Notes under the pieces: generated by a model
Database searches by the model: none
What the model saw: the letters and a program-made list of their open reading frames with translations, nothing else
What the model was told of the DNA's origin: nothing
DNA from: Gibbula magus
Lineage: Eukaryota; Mollusca; Gastropoda; Trochida; Trochidae
Direction: 5' to 3'
Assembly: GCA_936450465.1 (NCBI GenBank)
Contig: OW388298.1
Location: forward strand, 4,820,035 to 4,884,034
Length of the DNA: 64,000 bases
Made by a program: the position numbers and the translations under genes
In this document: piece after piece, positions 23,455-35,397 of the stretch
Numbering within the stretch: position 1 is the first letter of the stretch
How the letters are laid out: each line of letters begins with the position of its first letter

Positions 23455-23890
23455 CTTAAATAAATAGAGGATATCTGTCTTTTCTTGACTAATACCATGT
23501 TTATCTCATCGAGTGAGGTAGAAAGGTTATATTTTCATGAGTGGCGCAGCCACGAGTGAAAATATATTACTTTTCTACCTCACGAGATGAGATAAACATG
23601 GTATTTGTCAAGAATTGACGGATATTCTATTTATTATATGATGTTATCCAGGAAATTACGTCCGAAAAGGGTCATTTTCACGCCAAGCGGCCGCAAGGAA
23701 CGGTCCGTCACCACAGTAACACTGTGACGTCATAAGCCAAATCGCCGCGCGAGACCATTGTTTTATGACGTCAAATTATATCAGTCACCGTTCGCAGTGA
23801 AAATATAAGTTATTTTCACTGTAGCTTGATAGCCAGTTTATTTCACTGATATATCCCAGTATTTCACTGCTCGTCATATAATAAACCTTA
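23455..23890. repeat. Foldback element with a palindrome of about 185 bp
   Basis: The arms 23455-23547 and 23548-23640 are reverse complements with few differences (TACCATGTTTATCTCATC / GATGAGATAAACATGGTA, GAGGTAGAAAGG / CTTTTCTACCTC). Past the palindrome are two TGACGTCA-type motifs (TGTGACGTCATAAG, TTATGACGTCAAATT) and a second AT-rich inverted segment to about 23890. A one-arm fragment occurs at 55731-55820. Confidence 0.7.
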
Positions 23891-23969
23891 TTACCTTATA
23901 AACCAACAAAAACAGATATTATGTTTTTTACAAACAGTATCAGCAATTAACAAAATAACTTTTTAAAAA

Positions 23970-25290
23970 TAGAGCAATTGGCTCTGTAGCTCAACATCTT
24001 TTATGTGTCAGAGGGTCAAATAATCTACACTGATCAAGGTGTATTCAAGACTTCAGTTTATAAGCTTTTATCAACTTTGGTCAATGTGTATACAAGATTT
24101 CAGTTTATAAGCTTTTATCAACTTTGGTCAAAGTGTATCCAAGATTTCAGTTTATAGGATTTTAGTTCAATTTCAATTCAATTCATCTTCTCCATTGGAC
24201 AAGGAGGCTAAACAACATTTCAGCTTTTGAGAGATTTTTTGTTTAAGAGAAGAAGACCAAAGGAGGTTTATAGGTCCCTGAGGCCCTTATATGGAGAAGA
24301 CAAAAGAAGTTTTAGGTTGTGGCACTTATTTGGGATCACAGGGTCACCAAATCTACAATTGATTCTCTCTGTTGACCACGGAATCTGCAAGTGAGAAGTT
24401 GAAAACAGGTTTAATATCAGGGTGTGAACCTTATGACCCTTATTTGGGGCCAGTTCACTAAATCTACTACTTATAATCCCTGTTGGCTGAACGGTCTGTA
24501 CACAACATTTCAGCTCATCTAGTCCTTTTCATTCTGGAGAAGAAGTTGAAAATGGCTTTTTAGATTGTGGCCCGATAGACCTGTTATTTGGGGCCACAGT
24601 GCAGCATATCTACAATTTATAACCCCCATGGGCTTAAGAGTCTGTACATAACATTTCAATATTCGAAGGGCTTTTTGTTCTGGAGAAGAAGGTCATGTCC
24701 CTTGAGGTTCAAATAAGCCAAATGGTCACCAAATCTATAGTTAATAATCCCCATTGCCCTAGGACATTTAAATTTTCTAGGTCTTTTCATTCTGGAGAAG
24801 AAGTTGAAAATATGTTTTTAGGTCATGACCGGAGAGGCCCTTTTTTCGGACAAAGAGTTACAAGATCCATTGGCCATAATGGTTAAGGAGTCTTTGCACA
24901 GCATTTGAGTTTTTTAGGGCTTTTTGTTGCGGAGAAGAAGTTAAAAATAGGTTTTAAGGTTGTGGCCCTTGTGACCCTTATTTGGGACCAGGTCACCAAA
25001 TCTACAATTTATCATCCCAATTCGCTAAAAGGATTGTACACAACATTTCAGATAATCTAGGTCTTTTGAGAAGATGAAAATAGATTTAAGGTCATGACCT
25101 GTGAGGCCCTTATTTAAAGCCACAGAATCAGCAAATCTACAATTTATAATCTCAATTGATAAAGGTGGTGTTACACAAGATTTAATTCACTGGAGCCAGT
25201 GGTTCTTGAATTAAGTTGAAATATTGAAAAGTTTACAGACAATGGACGGCCGGTCACCATGCCATAGGGTCTTTCCTACCTTATGAGCAA
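23970..25290 (+). mobile_element. Tandem-core element E (old, diverged)
   Basis: The left end TAGAGCAATTGGCTCTGTAG is clear. The right end is degraded (CTTTCCTACCTTATGAGCA) and the (ACGG) tract is reduced to GACAATGGACGG. The cores are recognisable (CAAATCTACAATT, ATTTCAG, TTCTGGAGAAGAAG) but strongly diverged, so this insertion is older than B, D, F and G. Confidence 0.75.
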
Positions 25291-25369
25291 AAAAGTAAGC
25301 TACCTGAATGCTTGCATGTATTGATCCAGTGCAAGAACTGAACTTGACAAACATTTTTTTGTCACCAAC

Positions 25370-25796
25370 TCACCATACTGTTGCCTTCTATTGTCTATAC
25401 TGTTACCACAAATTAAGCTTCATTGATAATGTGGATCAAACTTTATTTTTTCCATCAAATTCACAATAATTACAGTTTCTAAACTTTAGTATGATAGTAC
25501 CAATAAATAAGAAGTATAGAAATATTTAGTAATTTGAGCATAGAAATTAACTTGTTTTAAATATAATTGTCCATACTGTCACTTCGTAATGTCCATACTG
25601 TTACCAAAATTAAAGTTTCATTGAAAATTAGGATTAAACTTGATTTTTACCAATGGTGACTTAAATTTTAATTTACTTAGCAACACTAAACATCCATTAA
25701 AGAAACAAAAGCATTAATAGATAATTGAATTATGAAAAAAACTTGTTTTGAAAATAATTGTCCATACTGTTACCTATTGATGTCCATACTGTTACC
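25370..25796 (+). repeat. Paired-box repeat, middle group
   Basis: Three pairs of TGTCCATACTGTTACC-type boxes start at 25370/25392, 25568/25590 and 25759/25781. Starts within a pair are 22 bp apart and pairs are 190-200 bp apart. The stretch after 25606 (AAAGTTTCATTGAAAATTAG, ATTAAACTTGATTTTTACCA) is matched after 29838. Confidence 0.85.
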
Positions 25797-25799
25797 TGA

Positions 25800-26943
25800 A
25801 ATCAGTTTAATGTTTAAAAAATGATTTAGAGCACATATTTTCGACCATTGACAATAGACTTAAATTTCCTTAAACAAAAGCAATTTGAACTAGGATTGAC
25901 GCGTCAATACTGCAGGTCTTCAAGACTCCCGCTTTGACCTTTGAGTATGTTCCCTTTGTTAACAACGTTTTTTGACTTTGTACTTCTCAATGATAACTAC
26001 GGGAACGGATTGGAATCAATTTGTAAATGCAGTAACAGGGATTTACCGGACGCATTATATTGCGTCCTTTACGCATGAAATAATACAATGGACGCAAGAA
26101 AATAGATTTTCGCGTCCACAGGGACGCATGAAAATTCGATTGTTATAAACCAATGACGGAACGAAAATGTAAGCAGATAGATATAGCATACTTTGCGTTA
26201 GTTGTGTGCCGTAAATATTGAGTCGACTGTCGTTCTTTGTTTCGTTATCTACGGCAAAATGAGTAAACACACTAAACACATGTCGGTTTTCTTCGACTGA
26301 AGACGGTAGCCAGTAGAAAAGTATCAGTATTTCAAGGTTCAGTTGACATTTGCAGTTCTTCCGAATGATGAATGGCCTTGACATTCAGTCTTCAGAATGA
26401 ATGACCGGTGACAAGTATGCGAGTAGCCGATTTACGTTTATAATTTACAATGCTACTGGAGAAATTTTTGTTGACATTGAGAGGGAACCAAAATATTTAG
26501 AAAATCTTCATATAACTTTAGATGTAGGGAAAGTGACTGACATTTGGTGAGAGCCTGATTGTATCAATGCATAACAGGATCGATTTACGAGTGGACAGCT
26601 GTAACTACCAAATGAAGTTGTGAGTTCAAGTTGTAGTTCAAATATTATAAATACTAAATAAATATATTTAAATGATAACCTGGTTGTTCAGTTTATCATA
26701 AGCAAGTCTTGATATTGTTTTCCTGATAGCATGACAGATGTTTGCAAGAAATCAAAATTTTATAATTTGCTTGATATTATTAGAAACTAAATAAATAAAA
26801 TATTTCTGTTTGAAACAAATTGTTTCACAGTACATAACTGCAATACTATTTTGTTTACATTGATAATTTGTTATAAATCAATTGAAATTTTCAAGTGATA
26901 GAATATACATTCATTTGCCTACCGGTAAGTGAAACTGAAAAAA
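25800..26943. other. Unassigned DNA between elements E and F, with GGACGCA palindromes
   Basis: A perfect palindrome GGACGCATTATATTGCGTCC at 26048-26067 is followed within 70 bp by three more GGACGC/GCGTCC copies. The minus-strand open frame at 26055-26384 has no recognisable domain. Confidence 0.45.
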
Positions 26944-28408
26944 TAGAGCCACTGGCTCTGAAGCTCATCAGGAATCATGTTATTAATTATCCCTAAGGAA
27001 AAGGTTAAGATATCACATACAGTAATAAGTCATTGCTCAGTCATCATATTTATTGTCAAAATTGGTTACACATTATTCCATATTCATTATAAATAATGTA
27101 GACCTTTGCAGTTTATTGTTTTACTTCCTATTTTTATCCTGGAATTATCAACATTTATTACATAATGAAAAAGAGCCCCTATTTGTTTCTAAAAATCCTG
27201 TTTCTCAAAGGCTCATAGTTTCATAGGATCCTTTTCAATATTTAATTAATAAATTCTATTGAGCATCTGAGTGTAAGACTAAATCAGTAACACAGCAGAG
27301 AAGTAACCTGAAACCTCCGCGTATTAGCTAGCTGCTGTTTGCATCTCTGCCAGGGAGTGGTCACTCCCCAGGTCAGCACCTGCAATTACGCAACATGCAG
27401 ACCCTGGACTCACAGCCAGTAAATTATATATTTTAAATTTTGTTTATTTTTCTTTATTGGAAAAGAAGATGTGGTATCACAAACTCATGTAGCTAGTTTT
27501 AATAGTCTTATCTTACTTCATCACCAGTCATATTTAGTTCACATATCTAATGTAAAATAAAACATTTCTTAACCCTTTTAAAAAAAATTCCTATGCATCC
27601 TGTCACAATATTCAGTTCACATGCTATTCAATAGTTCTTATTTCACATTGATTACATCAAACATGTCCATAATGTAGTATTACTCTTTAGCTGACATATG
27701 AAGTGCACATAAAATCTCATTATCTTCACAGTTCAATAACACAGCTGTTTTAAGTGATTACCCCTGTGATCCATATTTGGGGTCACAAGTTCACCAAATC
27801 TACAATTTAGAATCCCCATTGGCCAAAGAGTCTGTACATAACATTTCAGCTTTCTAGAGCTTTTGGGACTGGAGAAAAAGATGAAAAATGCTTTTTTAGG
27901 TTGTGACCCCTGTGGCCCTTATTTGGGGTCAAAGGGTTACTAAATCTACAATTTAGAATTCCCATCAGTCAAGGAGTCTGTACACAAAATTTCAGCTCTC
28001 TGGAGTCATTGGTTCTGGAGAAGAAGATGAAAATAGCTTTCAAGGTTATGACCCCTGGGGCCCTTATTTGGGGTCACAGGGTCACAAAATCTACAATTTA
28101 GAATCCCCATTGGCCAAGGAGTCTGTACATAAAATTTCAGATCTCTGGAGTCATTGGTTCTGGAGAAGAAGATGAAAATAGCTTTTAAGGTTATGACCCC
28201 TGGGGCCCTTATTTGGGGTCACAGGGTCACCAAATCTACAATTTAGAATCCCCATGGGCCAAGGAGTCTGTACATAAAATTTCAGCTCTCTAGAGTCATT
28301 GGTTCTGGAGAAGAAGTCGAAAAAGTGAAAGTTTACGGACGGACGGACGGACGGACGGACGACATCCCATGCCATAAGCCCATCGGGCCTTTCAGGCCTG
28401 ATGAGCTA
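26944..28408 (+). mobile_element. Tandem-core element F
   Basis: Left end TAGAGCCACTGGCTCTGAAG, right end CAGGCCTGATGAGCTA. About five cores (27760-28320) precede a clean (ACGG)n run (GGACGGACGGACGGACGGAC at 28336-28359). It shares the 5' block found in B, C and G. Confidence 0.85.
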
Positions 28409-29029
28409 AAAATGAAATGATAAATTTGTTTTTTGTTTATAGTTAGTATTTGCAATTAATTTAGTTATATCAATCATAATCTGTTAATATATTAATATTA
28501 AAATATATATGATAAAATTTAGAATTCCAGTGAGTATATTCATAAAATAAGTATTTTAAAACACTACCTTTCCACAATGTGTTACTCAGGGAGACTGTTC
28601 CATTATATAAATTGATGAAAATCATTCAGTATTCCCTCTAAAGCTGTATATAAAACATAAACAACACTGACATCAATGTTCAATTGTTTTATTATGTCTC
28701 ATTACATGATAATCATGAAAAATCAGGGCAAGTGAAAAATGAGTCAGGGCAAGTGACTTTTCAAACAACATTTTGAACCCCTGTCACTGACTCCTATCAA
28801 TTTCACATCAACTCCTGTATCAATGTTCTTTATAACAAAGATAAAAACTCAGGTTCACTGAATTGTTCTGTTCTTCAGGTAAATCTCACGTTAAAGTGTT
28901 TATGATAAATCATAACATTAAATATAAAAAAATTATGGGACTCTGATTTTTTAGTGAAGGACCCCTAAAATTTAGGTTCATGAGTCCTAGGGACCCTCAA
29001 AAACAAAAGTCAAGGTAAATCCCTGCAGT
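28409..29029. other. AT-rich DNA, no feature seen
   Basis: No coding region or repeat that I can support. Confidence 0.4.
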
Positions 29030-29745
29030 AAAAAAAAAAATTTTTTTGGGGCTCAAAATGTTTTTTTGCTCAAAGCGTGATTTTTCGGTGTTACATGATG
29101 GCAGAAACATGGCAAGACAGGAAAACACACTTTGGGAGTCTGTACCTCTCAATAAGAACTAAGGACACCGATTTGAATTTTGTTTTAACACCAGGAAAAA
29201 AAAAACGCGTTTTGCTCCGATTCGGCTCAAACCTTGATTTTTCTGATGCTGGCGGGATTAGAAAGTTGAGAAATCCAGGTTGCGACCTCCATATATGTAT
29301 GGCCTTGATGCAGACAGGCAGGCTTTACTTGGTTTACTTGGCGTACCCTCAAAATCGCGACAGTGCGCAACATTTTAAGTTTTTGCGAAATAGCAAAAAA
29401 ACTATCCTGCCGGCCGAAAACCGCTATACGCCTAATCGATGGGGAATATTGTTGCCCACATTTTGGTGAAAGTTTTATGAAAATATCTTGATAAGTTTTC
29501 GAGCTATTGAGGTTTGAAGTTTCAACTTCAAGGGGAGATAACTCAAGAACCAGGTCGAAATTAAAAAAAATGGCTCGACAAAATCTAAGTTTGATTACTG
29601 GCTACAATCCCTGTAAATTTCATGCAGATCGTACTAGCCGTTTTTCGGGAAAACATGGAACAAAATACGTCAGAATAATAATAATAAGGAAAAACACGAT
29701 AACAACAATAGGTCTTCAGACATTCGTCTTGAAGACCTAATAAAA
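29030..29745 (+). mobile_element. Hairpin-ended repeat (third 3'-hairpin family)
   Basis: The segment ends in a hairpin (GGTCTTCAGACATTCGTCTT, then GAAGACC) followed by TAATAA at 29709-29745. This is the same end design as M1 (GGGGGACATAATAATG) and the element ending at 47516 (GGCGGGGGATAATAA). Upstream are AGTTTTCGAGCTATTGAGG and a run of A before ATGGCTCGACAAAATC, resembling the core layout of those families. The 130-residue open frame at 29077-29469 lacks recognisable domains and is not called a gene. The left boundary is uncertain. Confidence 0.5.
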
Positions 29746-29802
29746 ATTCATTATATTAATAGATAACTTAATTATTAATACTTATTGGTTTTGAATAGAG
29801 TT

Positions 29803-31000
29803 TGTCCATACTGTTACCTCGTAACGTCCATACTGTAAAGATTAAAGTTTCATTGAAAATTAGGATTAAACTTGATTTTTACCAATGGTCACGTGAATGG
29901 TGACTTTTAAATTGCTTAGCAATACACAACATGCATTAAGGAAACAAAAGCAATAGGTAGGTCAATAGTTAATCGCAATTATGAAAAATCAAACTTTTTG
30001 GAAAAGTATTGTCCATACTGTTACCGTTAAATGTCCATACTGTTACCATAAACAAATGTTTCATTGACAATTAAGATTCAAGTTGATATTTTTCAGCAAA
30101 GAATAGACTTTTCAATATGTTAATCATTAAAAGTAAATAAAAAGCAAACATTTCTAAAAGATTATAACAAATAAAAATGTTCATTGATTGTAAATATGTT
30201 TGTCCATACTGTTACTTTTTATGTCCATACTGTTCCCAAAACTGAAAACATTGATGACCTTTTTATGTTTGTTTATGTTTAATAGACTTATCCTAAGACA
30301 AAGAAAACTTATATTTTAAAGGTTATATTTAGCATGAAATGTAAATAATAGCAAATAGCATCCATTTTAACATTTATTGTAGAATCTGGTCTCTACTGTT
30401 ACCAAATTTGTCTATACTGTTACCAAGCGGTGAAGGAAATCAACAACAATCTTTTGTGAAACACTATTTTTTTTTTAGTCATCTCTGAAATGTTTTCATA
30501 TGTTTTTCTCCAGAAAATGAATGAAGGATTTTAAGACACATTGATAACTAAGCCTTTAAGATCTGTTTTGAAGAATAAAAATTCCATACTGTTACTGGAA
30601 TTGTCTTTACTGTTACTTTTTATAAGGTAACAGTAAGGACAGTAACAGTAAGGACAAATCTAATGAAAATATTCAATATTTACTTAATGCTCACTTCAAC
30701 TCTTAAAAAGCACATGTTTTCAGTCATAGATTTACAAGTCAATTTACATGCAAATCTAGTTTTTAAAGAAAAAATATTTTAAATACTCTTAAACATGGTA
30801 ACAGTAGGGACATCAAAATTTCCTACAATCAACTTTTCACTTACTTGAAATAAAGTTATGACTTAAAGTTCAGTTATAAAATATGCTGCACACCATAGTC
30901 AGGACAGAAAGTAGGAGGTTCAAGACAGGAAGTGACTCATCTCTCTGACCAAGGGAGGTATCATTTAAAAATATGTTTACTTCTGGTAACAGTAGGGACA
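29803..31000 (+). repeat. Paired-box repeat, right group
   Basis: Pairs of TGTCCATACTGTTACC-type boxes start at 29803/29824, 30010/30032, 30201/30222, 30388/30409 and 30581/30602. Starts within a pair are 21-22 bp apart, and pairs are 187-207 bp apart. The orientation then flips: GGTAACAGTAAGGACA at 30626 and again at about 30641, and GGTAACAGTAGGGACA at 30797 and 30985. The boxes are more conserved than the DNA between them. Confidence 0.85.
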
Positions 31001-31473
31001 TTTTTTTGTGGGACAAACATAAATGGGGTAAAATATTTAAAGTAAAAAAAATATGTTTTGTTTCAAGATAGGTTTCACTTGATGGGTGCTTAATCACTAA
31101 TGGGAACACCTTTTTTCAAACATTTACTGTAAATTTATCATTTTAAAACGATGTCAAAACTTGAAAATTTACCTTGGGACAAGCAATTTTCATCAAAATG
31201 GCACGTTAAAACATCTCCAAAAATTAAAATATCAATAAATATTTTAATTTCTTTACTCTCATATGTACATTCAATAGTGTTTTTTATCATCAATACTCAA
31301 AATAGTAAAAAAAATAACAACAAATATACATTTTCTATTCCGGACAGAAATTTACACTCTTCGTGAAAATGACTCATATATATTGCTAAATCATTATGAC
31401 AGCGAAACGAATAAACAGTATCTACGGTTGTGACTGACGAATTACTTGAGACCGGAGTGTGAATTTACAAAAA

Positions 31474-32987
31474 TAGAGCCATGGGCTCTGTAGCTCATCA
31501 GAGTTTATTTTGTTTGATGATGAAGACAGAAATATGTTGTCTCAATATAATGCACAATCCCTAACCCTGACACATCTTAGTCTTGAAATTGAGAGAGAGC
31601 ACTCAGCAAGGTCAACACACAGGAGATTATGCAATATTCTGACCCCTTGGCTCTGGTTACAAGCCAGCTGTATTTTTTTGTGTTTTACCGCCAAATTATG
31701 TAATAGACTCTTACTTGCACTAAACACTGGCAGCACTGATCTAACTGTATAAGGCTTAAAGAGAACAGGCAATGTGATGAATGATCAATCTCATGGTACA
31801 TAGTACAATTTTGAATCACCTTGGCTAAACAATCTCGGTTCTAAGCCTTGTCATCCAAACATCTAAACATTCTGAACAAAATATTCCTTCTAGTTTGTTC
31901 TGGATGAAAACAGGATTTTAGGTAATGGCCTGCGGGGCTCTTATTTGGGGCCACTGGGTCACCAAATCTACAATTTAGAATCTCCATTGGCTAAAGACTC
32001 TTTACACAACATGACAACCTTCTAGGTCTTTTCGTTCTGGAGAAGAAGATAAAAATAATCTTATCTTATCATTTCATCACCAGTCATATGCAGTTCACAT
32101 ATCTCATGTAAAATAAAAGAATTCTTAACTCCTCTTCAATTTAGTCCTTTATGCCTTGTCATAATTTTCAGTTCATAGGCTATTCAATAGTTCTCATTTC
32201 ACATTGATTACATCAATTTGACAAACATGTCCACAATGTAGATTGTTATCTAAAGTCGACATATATTTCAAATCATTGTGATTGAAGTGTCATAAAATAT
32301 CAGTTCAAAATTCATTTTCAAAGGTTTTTTTAGGCTGTGGCCCATATTTGGAGTCACAGGGTCACCAAATTTACAAGTTTGAATCCCCATTGGCTAAAGA
32401 GTTTGCATACAATATTACAGCCTTTTAGATCTTTTTGTTCCGGAGAAAAAGATGAAAACAGGATTTTAGGTAATGGCCTGTGAGGCCCTTATTTGGGGTC
32501 ACAGGGTCACCAAATCTACAATTTAGAATCCCCATTGGCCAAGGAGTCTGTACATATAATTTCAGCTCTCTGGAGTCATTGGTTCTGGAGAAGAAGATGA
32601 AAATAGCTTTTTAGCTTATGACCCCTGTGGCCCTTATTTGGGGTCACATGGTCACCAAATCTACAATTTAGAATCCCCATTGGCCAAGGAGTATGTACAT
32701 AAAATTTCAGCTCTCTGGAGTCGTTGGTTCTGGAGAAGAAGATGAAAATAGCTTTTAAGGTTATGACCCCTGGGGCCCTTATTTGGGGTCACAGGGTCAC
32801 CAAATCTACAATTTAGAATCCCCATTGGCCAAGGAGTGTGTACATAAAATTTCAGCTCTCTAGAGTTATTGGTTCTGGAGAAGAAGTCGAAAAAGTGAAA
32901 AGTTTACGGACGGACGGACGGACGGACGGATGGACGGACGCCATCCCATGCCATAAGCCCATCGGGCCTTTCAGGCCTGATGAGCTA
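31474..32987 (+). mobile_element. Tandem-core element G
   Basis: Left end TAGAGCCATGGGCTCTGTAG, right end CAGGCCTGATGAGCTA. The first 430 bp are nearly identical to element B, differing by a few substitutions and small indels, so both belong to a young subfamily. Four or five cores precede (ACGG)n at 32906-32940. It lies just outside the 12.2 kb inverted-repeat unit. Confidence 0.85.
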
Positions 32988-33370
32988 AAAAACCAATGCC
33001 CACACACGTGGCCTCCCCAACTGGGTGTGTCCAAGCGGATGAAAAACGGTCCTTATATGGGCTAGTACCTTAGCACTACTTCTGTAGAATCACCCAGCAC
33101 GAAAGAAAATAGTCCACCTTGTTTACCCGGCCACCGGAAGTCACATCGGACAAACACGAACTCAGCCCTGGAATATTATATCTTGAACAGGGTGGCCAAG
33201 ACATGAAATATAATTAATTGCCAGCATCGTCATATAGTCCAGTAGAAATTATGAAAAACCCGGACATTTTCGATAACAGACAAATTTTTTTTTTAAATGG
33301 TCCCTATGACAGTGCTGATGAACCATGAAAAACCCAAACAAAATCAACCATTGGCAAAATGCATTTTCGG
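32988..33370. other. Intergenic DNA, no feature seen
   Basis: No coding region or repeat that I can support. Confidence 0.4.
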
Positions 33371-33935
33371 CCAAAAACCTTAAAAATGAAAGAAAATTGG
33401 AATAATTTATTTAATTTTTATCTGCTGCATAAAATACATTTCTAGTGATTAAAACTATAGATCATACACCATTGCATACTTCTTTTGATCAATGATACTA
33501 TTAGATGAACAAAATGTTTGTTTTGAGGTCAAAAACCTTAAAATATAAAAGAAAATTGGAATAAATTTTTTAAAAGTACATCTGTTGCATTACACACTTT
33601 TGTAGTAATTAAAATGAAAGATAATGCACCATTGCATATTTCTAATGGTAATTAATGCTCTTAGCTGAACAACATGTCGGTTTTTTTGGTCAAAAACCTT
33701 GAAAAATGAAAGAACATGGGAATATTTTATTTAAAAATATAACTATTGCATAATACACTTTTATAGTGACTTGTATCACAGATCATGCACTATGGCATAC
33801 TTCTAATTGTCATTGATTCTCTTGGCTGAACAACATGTCTGTTTTGGGGTCAAAAACCTTGAAAAATTAAAGAAAATTTAATATATATGTGTTGCATAAT
33901 ACACTGTTGTGGTGATTAGAATGGAATGTTAAGAT
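33371..33935 (+). repeat. 160-bp tandem repeat, about 3.5 units
   Basis: TCAAAAACCTTRAAAAATGA-like starts recur at about 33371, 33529, 33690 and 33850 (158-161 bp apart). Each unit contains GAACAACATGTCGGTTTT-like and CACCATTGCATACTTCT-like parts. The units are diverged, so the array is old. Confidence 0.8.
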
Positions 33936-35264
33936 AACAAGCCAAATTTATGACAAAAAGACCCCAAATGTGTTACTTTTCCATCCAAATCATTGGTATT
34001 TTTTTTATTTTGGGGTAAAATTCTTTTTAAAAAAAAGAGGACAAAATAGCAAAATATTTTGTGAAAATAATTCCATGTGGTACAACAAGACAGTTTTATC
34101 ACTAAATGAACCACAATTAGATACTTTTTCATTGAAGAAAATCCAACCAAAATCAATCTTAGGAAACTTGTCAGTTTGGGGTAAACCCCCAAAATGTTGA
34201 GAATATCGTAAAATATTTTGTGAACAGAAAGAATTGTAAATACCCGAAGAAATTATTTATGGTATCTGATTGCAACTGCTTGTATTATCTTCACTAGGCT
34301 AAAAAAACCTTGACGGTGGATTTGTCTAAGTCTGTTTCTTCATGTACAGATTATTTACTATTTCAATTAAGGTTAGTATCATTATGGTGGGGAAATGTTT
34401 TTCAAGTTTGAAATAGCGTAACTTCTTTCCCAGGGTCCATCAAAACCTTATAAGCCTCGGATCAAGAGGTCCCAAGTTCGAATCCCGACAGGGGCACGGC
34501 AACTTCGTCTGCAGTAAGGTTTGTTTCATTTATGATACCTTCTGCTTAAGTATCAAATTGAGTAAACATTACAAATATACTTTCATAAGTATAGAATCCA
34601 CTAGGTAATATTATTGATTGCTTTTGTTTTGTTTGTTTTTTTATGTGGGTGGCAAGTTTTGGCAACTCATTTTTGGAGAACTATTTGAGATTCATGTTTC
34701 TGTAAAGAAAGAGGAATTTGAGAAATATTGGTTGAATCAAATTTTAATAGTATTGTGTATTTTCTATGTAAATAATATGTCATTTTTTATGATGTAAACA
34801 TTTTGTGTTTGTCTGTCAGCATGTTGAAAGTTTTAACTCAATTTGTGCATTAAAAAAGCTTTGTTTGTGCAATTTTCTCAAGTTATGTAATTTAAAAGAT
34901 AACCATTTTCTGACATTAATGACAAGCATGCCACAGGACAATTTTTAATGCTTTTGTGTAATTGAATAAAATAAAGTGACAAATAATATTCTGTCATATG
35001 ATTTTCCCACGACTAAGGACATATATAATTTTGTTTTTAATTAATATTTAGCTATTACATAATTAAGTGATTTTATTTGGGTCTTCGTAAATTGATAATT
35101 TTAATTCGTTCTTTAAATTTCAGAAAACAAAGGACTATTTTGAATTAAATAGATTTATATAAAATACTAATAGATCAAGATCATGAATTGAAGATCTTTT
35201 AATCTTTACAGACCGATGATAAATTGTGTGGTAAACACCATCTCTTATTTTTGCATTGAAAAAC
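33936..35264. other. AT-rich DNA containing SINE copy 2
   Basis: No gene. A tRNA-derived SINE fragment lies at 34455-34560 (GGATCAAGAGGTCCCAAGTT, CGAATCCCGACAGGGGC, then AACTTCGTCTGCAGTAAGG). It matches the 3' half of the head and the flank of the copy at 12072-12152. Confidence 0.5.
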
Positions 35265-35267
35265 AGG

Positions 35268-35397
35268 GATCGACACTCGCACTAGTCCGCTAGCCCGAGG
35301 CTAGTGACAATTCATAAGGGCTAGTGAAATTTGTTTGTATCACTACAGATTAACATATGTCATATGTAAAGATTTCCAGCAAGCGTCTACCCCTGAA
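35268..35397. repeat. Short element with CAGGG...CCCTG ends, copy 1
   Basis: About 130 bp starting CAGGGATCGACACTCGCACT and ending CAAGCGTCTACCCCTG. A second copy with the same ends is at 55069-55190. The ends resemble hAT-type terminal sequences, but no 8-bp target duplication was found, so the class is tentative. Confidence 0.5.

Larger units (their letters stand above)
19193..31380. mobile_element. 12.2 kb unit bounded by a 33-bp terminal inverted repeat
   Basis: The left end begins TATATGAGTCATTTTCCCG (19193-19225). The right end (31348-31380) is its reverse complement with one mismatch (AAATTTACACTCTTCGTG, then AAAATGACTCATATA). Similarity stops sharply beyond 33 bp on the inside. Its own DNA carries a diverged repeat of about 190 bp with paired 16-bp boxes. 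It has been interrupted by elements C, D, E and F, by the palindrome at 23455, and probably by the hairpin-ended repeat at 29030. No transposase was found. It may be a large non-autonomous DNA transposon swollen by insertions, or two related ends that came together by chance. The target duplication is ambiguous because the flanks are AT-rich. Confidence 0.55.

Noticed and set aside
29077..29469. 130-residue frame as a gene
   Set aside because: No recognised domain, and it lies within a hairpin-ended repeat; composition is not distinctive.
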